Source: Candidatus Sulfotelmatobacter sp.
GTDB lineage: Bacteria; Acidobacteriota; Terriglobia; Terriglobales; Acidobacteriaceae
Length of the DNA stretch: 34,022 nucleotides
Reading direction: 5' to 3'
Assembly: GCA_017883385.1 (NCBI GenBank)
Contig: JADGNQ010000057.1
Coordinates: 1 to 34,022 of the forward strand
Shown: in pieces, positions 1 through 7,940 of the stretch
Position numbering within the stretch: position 1 is the first letter of the stretch
Layout: every line of letters starts with the position of its first letter
Program-made: the position numbers and the translations under genes
The notes under the pieces: generated by a model
What the model saw: the letters and a program-made list of their open reading frames with translations, nothing else
Told to the model about the DNA's origin: nothing
Databases searched by the model: none

Positions 1-168
1 CACATTGCGGCTGACGGCCTCGATTTCGAAGCCGTCTAGATCAGTGCGGCGGAAGACGATGCCGGTGCCGGACTTCGCCGGAAGAATGCGCATGGCAACC
101 GGAGCGCCACTGTGCAGCCCGACGCCACTGCATTCCACCGCGGCGCGAATTGTCTGCTCGTGGGTCAA
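1..168 (-). CDS. lpxC: UDP-3-O-acyl-N-acetylglucosamine deacetylase, N-terminal part (cut by window edge)
   Basis: The minus strand encodes 56 codons that read into the window edge. The peptide carries the LpxC N-terminal hallmarks: an 'SGVGLHSG' block near residues 14-21 and 'GIVFRRTDLDG' near 31-41. LpxC is the zinc-dependent enzyme of the committed step of lipid A synthesis in the cytoplasm, so the host makes LPS. The zinc-binding catalytic residues lie beyond the edge. No ATG or GTG is available near the conserved start; a TTG codon at 168-166 gives the expected N-terminus (M-T-H-E-Q-T-I-R). A TTG start without an obvious ribosome binding site suggests modest translation, but this is inferred from homology, not proven. 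The next gene upstream on the same strand ends at 404. Confidence 0.85.
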   Translation of the reverse strand, partial: MTHEQTIRAAVECSGVGLHSGAPVAMRILPAKSGTGIVFRRTDLDGFEIEAVSRNV

Positions 169-229
169 AAATGAACCGTCTGTTTTGTTGTGAACGCAGT
201 AGCTTACTGCCCGCGTCGAAAAAACTGTC

Positions 230-247
230 TGTGGCAAAAAAGCCACA
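230..247 (-). terminator. Candidate weak hairpin terminator upstream of lpxC
   Basis: On the minus strand TGTGGC, six T and GCCACA form a 6-bp stem with a six-base loop. A second run of T follows about five bases later. It lies between the secreted-protein gene ending at 404 and lpxC, so it could end the former. The stem is short and the T run is offset, so the call is weak. Nothing else recognisable was seen in 169-403. Confidence 0.3.
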
Positions 248-403
248 CTCCGTGGCGGAATGGTGGGCTGGGCCCGGTCCAGCCGGCGCATGCCGGACGC
301 TGAAACCGTATTCCGCACAATAGGTTACGGGGGTAGCTGGGTCTTTCCTGGCGGGGGACTGGGTAGCTAGAACGGAAACTGCTCTCGAAGAAATGAATCG
401 TTC

Positions 404-1273
404 TCAGCGCTTGTTTGGTTGCTTGCCGGGTTGTTTATTGGGGTTGTAGCCGGAATTGGGGTCGAACATGGATTGGTCGAGACCCTGGTTAATGGTCACC
501 GCGAAGATGAAGCGCTGGCCGGCCATGTCCTCGTTGAAATAGCGGGTGAGATTGAACGGCGCCATTATGCCCTGGACGAGACGGTAGTTTTCGTAAATTT
601 CTTCTTCAAGATTCTTCTGCTTGTCGACAGGATCGCGCCACTCGAAAGATTTCTTGATGGGAAGATGCGTGTCGGCGTCGAAATAGAGAGTAACGGCCTC
701 GTTCTTGGAGTTGATCAGCGTTACCTGCAGCGCCGGATGCTGCGCCGCGATCGCGTTGCCTTCATACAGAAACACGACGGCGGGATCGCTGACCCAGGTA
801 CGAAGGACCGTGTCGAGGGAGAAGCGGCGCCGGCGCAGGTAATCGACGGTCTCTTTCTCCTCGAGGGGATGCGCGCCCTTGTAGGTGATCTCATATCCCT
901 TATCACCTACGTACAAGGACGCGATGTCGCGTTGCTTGGTGATCTCGACCCGCTCTTTGTCGGGGAACTGAACGAAGCTCCAAAACTCCACACCGTTGCC
1001 GGAGGACCGTCCGTGATGGAAACTGTAGCCCCGTCCTATCTGCTCGCGGTCGCGGATGGTGAGGTAGGTCTGCCCGCCCAGCGCTTGGATGGCTTGGTCG
1101 ACGAGGGCTTTGGCTTTGCGGGCATTTTCCTGGTCTGCCGGAATCGCGGGCGCCGCTCCAGAGGACTCCGGCGCGGCCTGAGACGACGCTTGAGCAGCGG
1201 CGGTCCCCGGCCGCTCCCACGCCTGGGACACAGCCGAACACACCAAAACCAGAATGGGGAGAAACCGTTTCAT
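404..1273 (-). CDS. Secreted LolA-like beta-fold protein of unknown function
   Basis: The product is 289 residues if translation starts at the ATG at 1273, which gives a clean signal peptide (MKRFLPILVLVCSAVSQA, cleavage near residue 18-20). An in-frame ATG eight codons upstream would place a polar stretch ahead of the signal. After an Ala/Pro/Gln-rich linker comes 'ALVDQAIQALGG', then a region of alternating beta strands ('RVEITKQRDIASLYVGDKGYEITYKG', seen here in fragments, and 'VTLYFDADTHLPIKKSFEWRD'). This pattern is typical of outer-membrane lipoprotein-sorting-like (LolA/LolB fold) proteins common in Acidobacteria. There is no lipobox Cys, so it is probably soluble in the periplasm. The C-terminus is Asn/Pro/Lys-rich. 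Its ligand is unknown; the family call rests on fold-like pattern only. Confidence 0.7.
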   Translation of the reverse strand: MKRFLPILVLVCSAVSQAWERPGTAAAQASSQAAPESSGAAPAIPADQENARKAKALVDQAIQALGGQTYLTIRDREQIGRGYSFHHGRSSGNGVEFWSFVQFPDKERVEITKQRDIASLYVGDKGYEITYKGAHPLEEKETVDYLRRRRFSLDTVLRTWVSDPAVVFLYEGNAIAAQHPALQVTLINSKNEAVTLYFDADTHLPIKKSFEWRDPVDKQKNLEEEIYENYRLVQGIMAPFNLTRYFNEDMAGQRFIFAVTINQGLDQSMFDPNSGYNPNKQPGKQPNKR

Positions 1274-1452
1274 TCCACTTGAGGGAGTCGAGTGCAAATC
1301 AGAATTGTAGCGTTTCTTGTGGGTTTCCTGCCCGCAGTAGTCAAAGCTCCTCTAAATTCCTTGGATGCAGAAAACGGGCAGAATGCAAGCTTGCGAAGCC
1401 GGTTTTTGTGCCATATCTAACCGCCCCTATCCAACTGCCTTATCCCACCATC

Positions 1453-2235
1453 TTACCCGGCAAGGACCGCGCCGCCATTTACGTTGAAGATCTCTCCGGT
1501 AATGAAACTGGCATGTTCGGTGCACAGGAACAGCACGGGAGCGGCAATCTCCTCCGGAGTGCCGACGCGGCCCAAGGGGATGGTGCGGCGGATAAGGTCT
1601 CCGGTCTTGGGATCGGCAAGCGCCCCAACGCTCATGTCGGTGTCAACCCAGCCGGGGGCAACGCAGTTCACATAGATTCGCGCCGGGGCCAACTCCGTCG
1701 ACAGCCCCTTCACCATGCTGATCAGAGCTCCCTTGGTTGCGGAATAGTCACAGTGAAAGGCCTCTCCACGCTGGCCGCTGGTGGAACTGATCAGCACGAT
1801 GTGTCCGGCTGGTGCATTCTGGCGGGGCTGCAATTTCATTTGGGCTACGGCGTGCTTGACCAGGCCAAACACGCCGTCGAGATTGATGGACATGGTCGAA
1901 CGCCACTGTTCGTCGGTCATGCGCTCGATGGGCACGTCTTCTGGCGGCCAGACGCCGTGGTTTGCTACTAGGATGTCCAATCGGCCAAAGTGCTTGACCG
2001 TTTCCGCTACGAGCGAGCGGGCTGCTTCCGGGTTGTTAAGATCGCTGGCGATCGGGTGACAGACGGCTGAACCGCACTCTTTTGCCAAAGCATCCGCCTG
2101 GTCCCGCGCGCTCCGGTAGCTGAAGGCCACCTTGGCGCCGGCGGCGACGAACATTCGTACGGTGCTCGCGCCGATGCCGCGCGAGCCGCCGGAGATGAGT
2201 GCGACCTTACCAACAAGAGAAAGAGGAATGGACAT
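1453..2235 (-). CDS. Short-chain dehydrogenase/reductase (FabG-like)
   Basis: A 260-residue classical SDR, usual length for the family. The cofactor loop GGSRGIG lies at residues 16-22, the structural 'NAG' motif is present as ANHG near 91-94, and the catalytic set is N118, S151, Y164 and K168 (YSATK). The C-terminal 'ITGEIFNVNGG' segment is typical of FabG-like enzymes. It should catalyse NAD(P)H-dependent reduction or oxidation of a carbonyl/alcohol in the cytoplasm; the substrate cannot be read from sequence. The ATG at 2235 is chosen because the SDR fold begins about nine residues later. The open frame runs upstream to 2304 but adds a non-homologous hydrophobic stretch. An AGGGA sequence lies roughly ten bases upstream. 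It is divergent from the sigma-factor gene that follows. Confidence 0.88.
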   Translation of the reverse strand: MSIPLSLVGKVALISGGSRGIGASTVRMFVAAGAKVAFSYRSARDQADALAKECGSAVCHPIASDLNNPEAARSLVAETVKHFGRLDILVANHGVWPPEDVPIERMTDEQWRSTMSINLDGVFGLVKHAVAQMKLQPRQNAPAGHIVLISSTSGQRGEAFHCDYSATKGALISMVKGLSTELAPARIYVNCVAPGWVDTDMSVGALADPKTGDLIRRTIPLGRVGTPEEIAAPVLFLCTEHASFITGEIFNVNGGAVLAG

Positions 2236-2357
2236 GGCAGTAGTTTCCCTGTTTGCCGCCAGCAGTTGCAAGTAAGCAAAGAAAAACCACGCGGATTTAG
2301 ACAAAATTGTTCAGTTCACGTGTCATATCGTTGAGAGAGAAATGCGGGACATGGACG

Positions 2358-2849
2358 TTGGTCACAAACACACTCAAAGCAGCTGAAGTGAAGGCTCTGT
2401 ACGAGAAATACGGCTCAGCTTTGGTGGCCTATGCGTGTTGCAGCGGGCTCGACTTTGCCGCAGCGGAGGACGTTGTGCAACAAGTATTTCTGAAGCTGCT
2501 GCAGGGGCACGTTCCTGTCCCCCAGACGCCGCTAGCGTATCTGTATCGGTCTGTACGTAACGCCTCGTTCAACCTGCGGCGGAATCTTCAGCACGAAGTC
2601 GAAATGCCGGACAGCGAGACATGGCTGGTCGGTCCTAGCGGACATCCGGAAGAAGTGCTGGCCCTGCAGTCGGCTTTGCGGGAACTGCCGGAGGAACAGA
2701 GAGAAACGGTGTTCCTGAGAATCTGGGGAGGGATGACGCTGCAGGAGATTGCCGACATGCTCGACATTCCTGTCAGCACGGCGGCGTCCCGTTACCGCTA
2801 TGCGCTGGAGAAACTGCGCGAGCGACTACAGCCCGCTGCTGAGTTCTAA
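2358..2849 (+). CDS. ECF-type RNA polymerase sigma factor
   Basis: About 163 residues with sigma-70 region 2 (residues 13-75, including 'AEDVVQQVFLKLL' at 36-48) and region 4 (104-158, helix-turn-helix 'MTLQEIADMLDIPVSTAASR' at 126-145). There are no regions 1 or 3, so this is the ECF class, which redirects RNA polymerase to a small regulon. No ATG fits the N-terminus. A TTG at 2358 gives the expected start; another in-frame TTG at 2307 would add 17 non-conserved residues, and has a GA-rich stretch some 25 bases downstream, so the start is uncertain. It is followed nine bases later by a small membrane protein with a perfect ribosome binding site, the usual sigma/anti-sigma arrangement. Confidence 0.85.
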   Translation: MVTNTLKAAEVKALYEKYGSALVAYACCSGLDFAAAEDVVQQVFLKLLQGHVPVPQTPLAYLYRSVRNASFNLRRNLQHEVEMPDSETWLVGPSGHPEEVLALQSALRELPEEQRETVFLRIWGGMTLQEIADMLDIPVSTAASRYRYALEKLRERLQPAAEF

Positions 2850-2858
2850 AGGAGGAAT

Positions 2859-3233
2859 ATGCAGCGACCTGACGAAGACCTGGAACAGTACTTGAGGAAA
2901 TTTCAGCCTCGGGCTGTCCGACGATTGGAACTGCGCCCGCAAGCGGGAAATCCTTGGCCGTTGCGGCTGGCGGTGGCAGCTGTTGTGGTTCTTACTGGGA
3001 GCGTTTCGTTGTGGCATGCCGAGCGCAAAACGACTAAACCGGCTAATCATGTCACCGTGCAGGCTGTTCAATCGATTGGTATGCCGCAAACACGAATGAG
3101 CACTCCCGCTCTTACCAAGCTGGCTCTCGATGACAGTGAAGCATTCGACGCGCTCCTGGCCCGTGAATCGCGAACTGTCTTGCCCAGCATGCAGGGCGAA
3201 CACAGTGCGCTGCGGGTTTTATCCAAAGAATGA
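2859..3233 (+). CDS. Small one-pass membrane protein, putative anti-sigma factor
   Basis: A 124-residue protein with a charged cytoplasmic N-terminus (1-33), one membrane segment at about 34-52 and an external tail of some 70 residues. AAAGGAGG immediately upstream (ending near 2855) is an almost perfect ribosome binding site and fixes the ATG at 2859. It lies nine bases after the ECF sigma gene. That position and topology fit an anti-sigma factor that holds the sigma factor at the membrane. There is no zinc-binding H-x3-C-x2-C motif, so it is not a ZAS-type anti-sigma. No homology to a named family was recognised; the role is inferred from context. Confidence 0.7.
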   Translation: MQRPDEDLEQYLRKFQPRAVRRLELRPQAGNPWPLRLAVAAVVVLTGSVSLWHAERKTTKPANHVTVQAVQSIGMPQTRMSTPALTKLALDDSEAFDALLARESRTVLPSMQGEHSALRVLSKE

Positions 3234-3252
3234 GACAGGAAGCGAGGGCGCG

Positions 3253-4224
3253 ATGAGATTCCGACGACTGGCGACAATTCTGATCATGCTGGCAAGCGGC
3301 AACTGGATGTGCGGAGAAGCGAAATACCCGCAAGAGACGAAAAATGCAGCACTCCGCTACTGGATGGCGTTTGCCGAGATGCAAGACACGTCTGCGGACA
3401 AGGCAACGCAGGACGTGCTAGAGAAAGCGGCCGCAGGCGGGGCCGCATGGGACGAGACGAAGCTCGCGCCGATCCTGGACGCCAATGCCGACGCGATCCA
3501 GACGATGCAGCGCGCCACAAAACTCCCCGACTGCGACTGGGGACTGGAGTACAGCCGTGGACCCAGGGCCTCGATTGCGTACGCGCCGCGAGCACGCGCG
3601 CTGGCGCGACTGAACACACTGGAGGGGTTGCGGCAGATGGCGCACGGGGATTCGCAATCGGCGGTGAACACGTGGCTTGCGGGGCTTCATTTTTCCCAGG
3701 ATCTGGCGCGCGGAGGAACGTTGATCTTTGCGTTGATGGCCAAGAGCGCGCTCCTGCCGGACTTGCGGGCCCTGACTGGCGCGGCCCGAAATGGACAATT
3801 GAATGAGACCGAAAAAGGCCAGGTACTCAGAGCCGTTCGCGCCCTGCCCGACGATGGTCTCGACTGGGGATTGGCATGGGGAATTGAATCTGCGACGGTA
3901 GAGCAGATTCTTCAGGAGCTACAGGCCGCGCCCAACCCGGGCACGGCCTATGAAGCGGTCATGGGCAGCCCTGCTCCAAAGCAAGGTCTCCCTCCGACCG
4001 CGCAAGAGATTCAAGCTTACCGGGAATACATGCTAGCGGTGCAGGCCGCGCTGCGCGAGCCCCCGCTGAAGGCAAGAACCGTGCTCAATGACTTAGAAAC
4101 CAGGAGGAGCAGCCTGGGAGAGGTCGAAGAGGGGATGACTCCCAGCGCGCAGAAGTCGAACGGCGCCCGGATCGAAGTAATGACCGCCCGCGCGGAGCTA
4201 GCCCAGGCGCTTGCCGGAAAGTAA
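3253..4224 (+). CDS. Secreted alpha-helical protein of unknown function
   Basis: A 323-residue protein starting at the ATG at 3253, with GAGGG about seven bases upstream. The N-terminus (Met-Arg-Phe-Arg-Arg followed by a hydrophobic stretch to about residue 20) is a signal peptide. A Cys at about residue 20 lies after a non-canonical 'NWMC', so lipid attachment is doubtful. The mature part is rich in Ala and Leu, with long predicted helices and TPR-like spacing ('ALARLNTLEGLRQMAHGDSQ', 'WLAGLHFSQDLARGG'). It contains no recognised catalytic motif. It is 19 bases after the putative anti-sigma gene and probably in the same transcript, so it may be an effector or sensor part of that envelope-response cassette. 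The frame is open upstream to 3130, which overlaps the preceding gene and is unlikely to be translated. Confidence 0.7.
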   Translation: MRFRRLATILIMLASGNWMCGEAKYPQETKNAALRYWMAFAEMQDTSADKATQDVLEKAAAGGAAWDETKLAPILDANADAIQTMQRATKLPDCDWGLEYSRGPRASIAYAPRARALARLNTLEGLRQMAHGDSQSAVNTWLAGLHFSQDLARGGTLIFALMAKSALLPDLRALTGAARNGQLNETEKGQVLRAVRALPDDGLDWGLAWGIESATVEQILQELQAAPNPGTAYEAVMGSPAPKQGLPPTAQEIQAYREYMLAVQAALREPPLKARTVLNDLETRRSSLGEVEEGMTPSAQKSNGARIEVMTARAELAQALAGK

Positions 4225-4241
4225 TGGCTCACACGGCCCCG

Positions 4242-7200
4242 TCAGCTCCCCGAACTGGAAGACGACGTTCGTTCTGACTTCAGCCCGCGCAGAAGCAGGC
4301 GCACCAGCATGCCGTCGAAACGGGTCCCGGCCATGTTCGCCAGTTCGTCGAGAGCCTGCTCCGGGGTCCTTGCGGCGGCAAAGGATTGCTCGGTGACCAT
4401 GTTGGCGTAGGCGTCGGTCAGGGCGATGATGCGTGCCCACAGCGGGATCTGTTCGCCCCGCAAGCCGTCGGGATAGCCGGATCCGTCGAAGCGCTGGTGG
4501 TGATGCTCGATCGCTTCCCGCATCATGGCACTGTGCGGGATGGTGGCTACGATTTCCGCGCCGACGTGGGCGTGCATCCTCACCTGTTGAAACTCATCGT
4601 CGTTAAGGGGGCCGGGCTTGTTGAGGATGCGCTCGAGCACGAAAATCTTGCCCACATCGTGAACCCGGGCGGCATAAACCAGATCAGCTGTTTCCTCGGG
4701 CGACAGTCCCAACCCACGGGCAATGACTTCGGTGTAGCGGGCAACCAGATCGCCGTGGCCGGCAGTCTGCAACTCGCGCGACTCGGCGGCCCGGGTCAGA
4801 GTCTCAATCGCTTCTTTGAGTACGGGCACGTTGCAGCCCTCGTCCCCGCAGCAGAGCTTGTACAACGTGGAGGTTAACTCCTCGAGCTGCTCGGGCCCCG
4901 TGCGCTCGCGCTGCAGGAACCCCTCGATGTACGCCGAAATCTGCTGGCGCTGCCGGGCGAAGTCCTGGCCCTCAACAAACTCCTGCGCGGTCGAAACCAG
5001 ATTTCCTCCCGAGCGCTTGGAGACATACATGCCAGCATCGGCCACACGAATGATGTCCTCGATGGAGAAGCCGTGCATGGGGAAACTCGCAACTCCGAAG
5101 CTGCCGGTAATGTGGTGTTCGGCCAGCATGGGATCGCTCGCCAGCCACTGGCGCAGGCGCTCTGCCAGCACCTGAGCCTGTTCGGCGCCCGTCTCGGGCA
5201 TCAGGACGATGAACTCATCGCCGCCGTAGCGGGCCACCACGTTCGACTGCCGCGACTTCTGCTCCAGCAGGCGGCCGACGCGCGCCAGCACCAAATCGCC
5301 CTCGAAGTGTCCCAGCGTGTCGTTGACCTCTTTGAATTTGTCGAGATCGATGAGCACCACGGAAAACGGACGTCCGGAACGCGAGGCGCGTTTCCACTCC
5401 GCCGACAGTGCTTCCCAGAAGAAGCGGCGCGTCTTGATTCCCGTCAGCCCGTCGGTGATGGACTGTTGCTGCAGCTTCTGGAAGACGAAAGCGTTGTGCA
5501 GCGCTGTAGCCAGCAGGTCGGCCAGCGTATTGAGGATCAGGACATCCTGGGGCGAGAATGCATTCTCATTGCGATTCTCGATGTTGAGGACGCCCAGCAG
5601 CATCTCGCCGTAGGTGATTGGGATGCAGAGCACCGCGCGGGAATCCGGCAGGATCCCCGTCAAATTGCCAGGCAACGCGTTCTGCACCAGGGCGCGCTCG
5701 CCGGTACGGGCCACGCGGCCCAGGATGCCGGCTCCCAGAGGAATGCGCTTTCCCATGGCGTGGGACGTTGCTCCAGCTTCGGCTTTGATTTCTATTTCTT
5801 TGGTCCCGTAGTCAAGCAGCCCGATCCCAATGTGATCGAAGCTGAAGTTCTTTTGAATTTCGCTCGCGATCTGGCTCAACATGTGGACCGGATCGTCGCT
5901 GGAGATGGCCGTGCGGGAAATATTGTTGAGAAATGCGAGTTGCCGGGAACGGCGCTGCTCGTCGGCAAACAGGCGGGCATTCTCCACAGCGACCGAGGCC
6001 TGTCCGGCGGCGGTCACCAACACGTCGAGATCGCGTTGCTCGAATACAAATTCCCGATCGGGGTTCATCGCAACCATGATCCCGGAGGACTTGTTGCCCA
6101 GGAAAATCGGTGCGGCGATCAGGCACTTGGCGGGGCGTTGCGGAACATGGGCGATCCCCAGGCGCTTTCGCATGGTCTCCAGATCGGACCGGATGAGCAG
6201 CGGTTCGCCGCTGCGGATCACGTGTTCGGTAAAAGCATTCCTCAGTTCGCGCGTGCGCTTCTGAAGGACTCGATTGTCTCTTACCTCGAGTTCGAAGCGG
6301 ATCTCTTCCCCTTCCTGGAATGCAATGTAGAAATGACTTGTATCGAAGATTTGTCCTAGTTCAATCTGAATCGTGCGTAGAATTTCATCCTGGTCGAGGC
6401 GCGAACTGAGCGCCTTCCCGATTTCGGTCAGCAATTCGTATTCTTTTGTGCGGCGATGGGCATCGTGACTGACCACGTAGTTTTCCAGGGTGAGGCCCAG
6501 CTGCAAAGCGAGACCCACCATCAGGCGCGGACCCGACGAGCCGAAGGCCCTGCGTTCGGCATGGGGAAACAGGATGACTCCGAAATTGTGCTCCCGAGTT
6601 TGTAGATTGACCGCGGTGAGATTGCTGACTTCCGCCTCGGTGAGAATCCGCTTGAATTCCGCGAAGGTTCCGACCGACGCAACCGGAAGGGGTTCGGTCA
6701 TTTCCGCAAGGTCCTGTACGGTGAAGATTCCGCTCTGCCGGTACGCCAGTTCGCACAGGTAATCTCCGGCCCCGCTCTTTTCCAGGGCCTCGATGAATCC
6801 AGCGGAAAAACCCTGCTGTACCGAAGGCAAGAGACCACGCCAGCGTTCGGTGATGATGATCGCAGCGCGGCCCACCGGCAGCGCGCTCCTAAGCCGCTCG
6901 AGCGCGGCCTGCATGCTCGGCACCAGATCATCGGCGAACAGCAGGCGCCGCGGATCTACACCTAGAGTCGACAGAGCCAGAGTATTTTCCTGCACGGCAT
7001 TGCGCTGGTTTTCAAACAACACCATCACCATGGCGATGCCGAGCAGCATCTGCGGCACGGGACCGAACAACCGGCTGGCTGTGCCAAAATTCTCCCCTAG
7101 GGGATTTTGCAATTGCCCAACCCCCATCAACACGGCCCATAGTGCCAGCGAAACGGCGAGCACCTGGAACGCCAGCGATCCGCGTTTGTGGCCGTTCAGG

Positions 7201-7628
7201 TAGAAGACCGCGGAGCAATAGAGCAGAACCGCCGCCAGGCCGATGCCGAGCCGTATTGCCGGCTGGACGTCAGGTCGAAATGTGCCGTTCAGCATGTGTC
7301 CGCGAAGTGTCAGGCTGGCGAGCGTGACCCCGGCCGCCGCCAGCGCTGCGTCATACCACCGGAAGCGGGAAGGACCACGCATCAAGCGCGTCGAAACGAA
7401 GATGCACAGCGCCATCGCGACCAGAAATAGCTCGCCGACAAGGAATGCGAGCGGAGACGCCGGAAAGGTATCGAGCACGTAGTGCAGCGAGTAGAAGGCC
7501 CAGGCCCATTTCCACGCTCGAAAGTAGGGCTGGCGGCTTTGTTCGTGTAGATAGGTAAAGACGAGGAACAGCAGAACCGAGACGAATCCCGGGATCACGA
7601 CGGTCGTGATGATTACATTACTGTTCAT
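4242..7628 (-). CDS. Membrane-anchored GAF-GGDEF-HD-GYP protein (c-di-GMP turnover)
   Basis: A 1128-residue protein. Residues 1-210 form about seven hydrophobic segments, a membrane sensor module. Two or three GAF-like domains follow (about 230-390 divergent, 391-552, 560-712). A GGDEF domain spans about 720-880 with an intact GGDEF signature at 802-806. An HD-GYP domain spans about 945-1115 with HD at 990-991, 'HDVGK', H1019, 'HHH' at 1042-1044 and 'FDGSGYPDG' at 1047-1055. It can in principle both make c-di-GMP (GGDEF) and hydrolyse it (HD-GYP). The inhibitory I-site upstream of GGDEF, normally R-x-x-D, reads R-Q-S-N (793-796), so product feedback may be lost. The tail is Ser-rich. The gene stands alone and converges on the gene ending at 4224, 17 bases away. 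ATG at 7628. Confidence 0.93.
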   Translation of the reverse strand: MNSNVIITTVVIPGFVSVLLFLVFTYLHEQSRQPYFRAWKWAWAFYSLHYVLDTFPASPLAFLVGELFLVAMALCIFVSTRLMRGPSRFRWYDAALAAAGVTLASLTLRGHMLNGTFRPDVQPAIRLGIGLAAVLLYCSAVFYLNGHKRGSLAFQVLAVSLALWAVLMGVGQLQNPLGENFGTASRLFGPVPQMLLGIAMVMVLFENQRNAVQENTLALSTLGVDPRRLLFADDLVPSMQAALERLRSALPVGRAAIIITERWRGLLPSVQQGFSAGFIEALEKSGAGDYLCELAYRQSGIFTVQDLAEMTEPLPVASVGTFAEFKRILTEAEVSNLTAVNLQTREHNFGVILFPHAERRAFGSSGPRLMVGLALQLGLTLENYVVSHDAHRRTKEYELLTEIGKALSSRLDQDEILRTIQIELGQIFDTSHFYIAFQEGEEIRFELEVRDNRVLQKRTRELRNAFTEHVIRSGEPLLIRSDLETMRKRLGIAHVPQRPAKCLIAAPIFLGNKSSGIMVAMNPDREFVFEQRDLDVLVTAAGQASVAVENARLFADEQRRSRQLAFLNNISRTAISSDDPVHMLSQIASEIQKNFSFDHIGIGLLDYGTKEIEIKAEAGATSHAMGKRIPLGAGILGRVARTGERALVQNALPGNLTGILPDSRAVLCIPITYGEMLLGVLNIENRNENAFSPQDVLILNTLADLLATALHNAFVFQKLQQQSITDGLTGIKTRRFFWEALSAEWKRASRSGRPFSVVLIDLDKFKEVNDTLGHFEGDLVLARVGRLLEQKSRQSNVVARYGGDEFIVLMPETGAEQAQVLAERLRQWLASDPMLAEHHITGSFGVASFPMHGFSIEDIIRVADAGMYVSKRSGGNLVSTAQEFVEGQDFARQRQQISAYIEGFLQRERTGPEQLEELTSTLYKLCCGDEGCNVPVLKEAIETLTRAAESRELQTAGHGDLVARYTEVIARGLGLSPEETADLVYAARVHDVGKIFVLERILNKPGPLNDDEFQQVRMHAHVGAEIVATIPHSAMMREAIEHHHQRFDGSGYPDGLRGEQIPLWARIIALTDAYANMVTEQSFAAARTPEQALDELANMAGTRFDGMLVRLLLRGLKSERTSSSSSGS

Positions 7629-7940
7629 AGGGTCGGTGAAGACACCTCTGACCAGGCGCGCTGGCTCAGTTTCGGGGGGAAACAGTACATTAATGCTTTC
7701 ACATCATGCATGCGAACACAATAGGATTTAAGTACATGGTCCGCCTGAGATGTCTCCTATTGATCAGGGGTTGGGTGCCAAATCGTTACGGTGCTTTAGC
7801 TTGACGATGTTTTTGGCTGCCCGTACCATCAAAGGTTCAGACCATCGAACGTATCGCCAATCGCGGCATTTGCGGCAGAATCCTTCCCGGGAAAATGCAG
7901 CTTGCCCGATTCGTACTTTCTTCGTCGCTGACCTGACCTT
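7629..7940. other. Divergent intergenic region between the c-di-GMP gene and gltX
   Basis: This 312-base gap serves two divergent genes. The gltX side holds a sigma-70-like promoter at 7801-7829. The other side is AT-richer (around 7680-7740) and probably holds the promoter of the c-di-GMP gene, but no clear -35/-10 pair stands out. An 8-base inverted repeat, CAATAGGA at 7719-7726 and TCCTATTG at 7755-7762, is separated by 28 bases; its meaning is unknown. A short open frame here (from 7750) has no coding features and is not called. Confidence 0.5.
7801..7829 (+). promoter_or_regulatory. Candidate sigma-70 promoter of gltX
   Basis: TTGACG at 7801-7806 and TACCAT at 7824-7829 are separated by 17 bases, the optimal spacing, with five of six and four of six consensus matches. 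The predicted transcript would have a leader of about 105 bases before the gltX ATG at 7941. Confidence 0.5.

Noticed and set aside
419..1282. Long plus-strand open frame (287 codons) opposite the secreted LolA-like gene
   Set aside because: It is the mirror of a gene with a signal peptide and coherent strand pattern. Its own product is a low-complexity Arg/Gly/Val mix with no motifs.
5073..6359. 428-codon plus-strand open frame inside the c-di-GMP gene
   Set aside because: Antisense to GAF and GGDEF domains whose motifs are intact. GC-rich genes often leave the opposite strand open.
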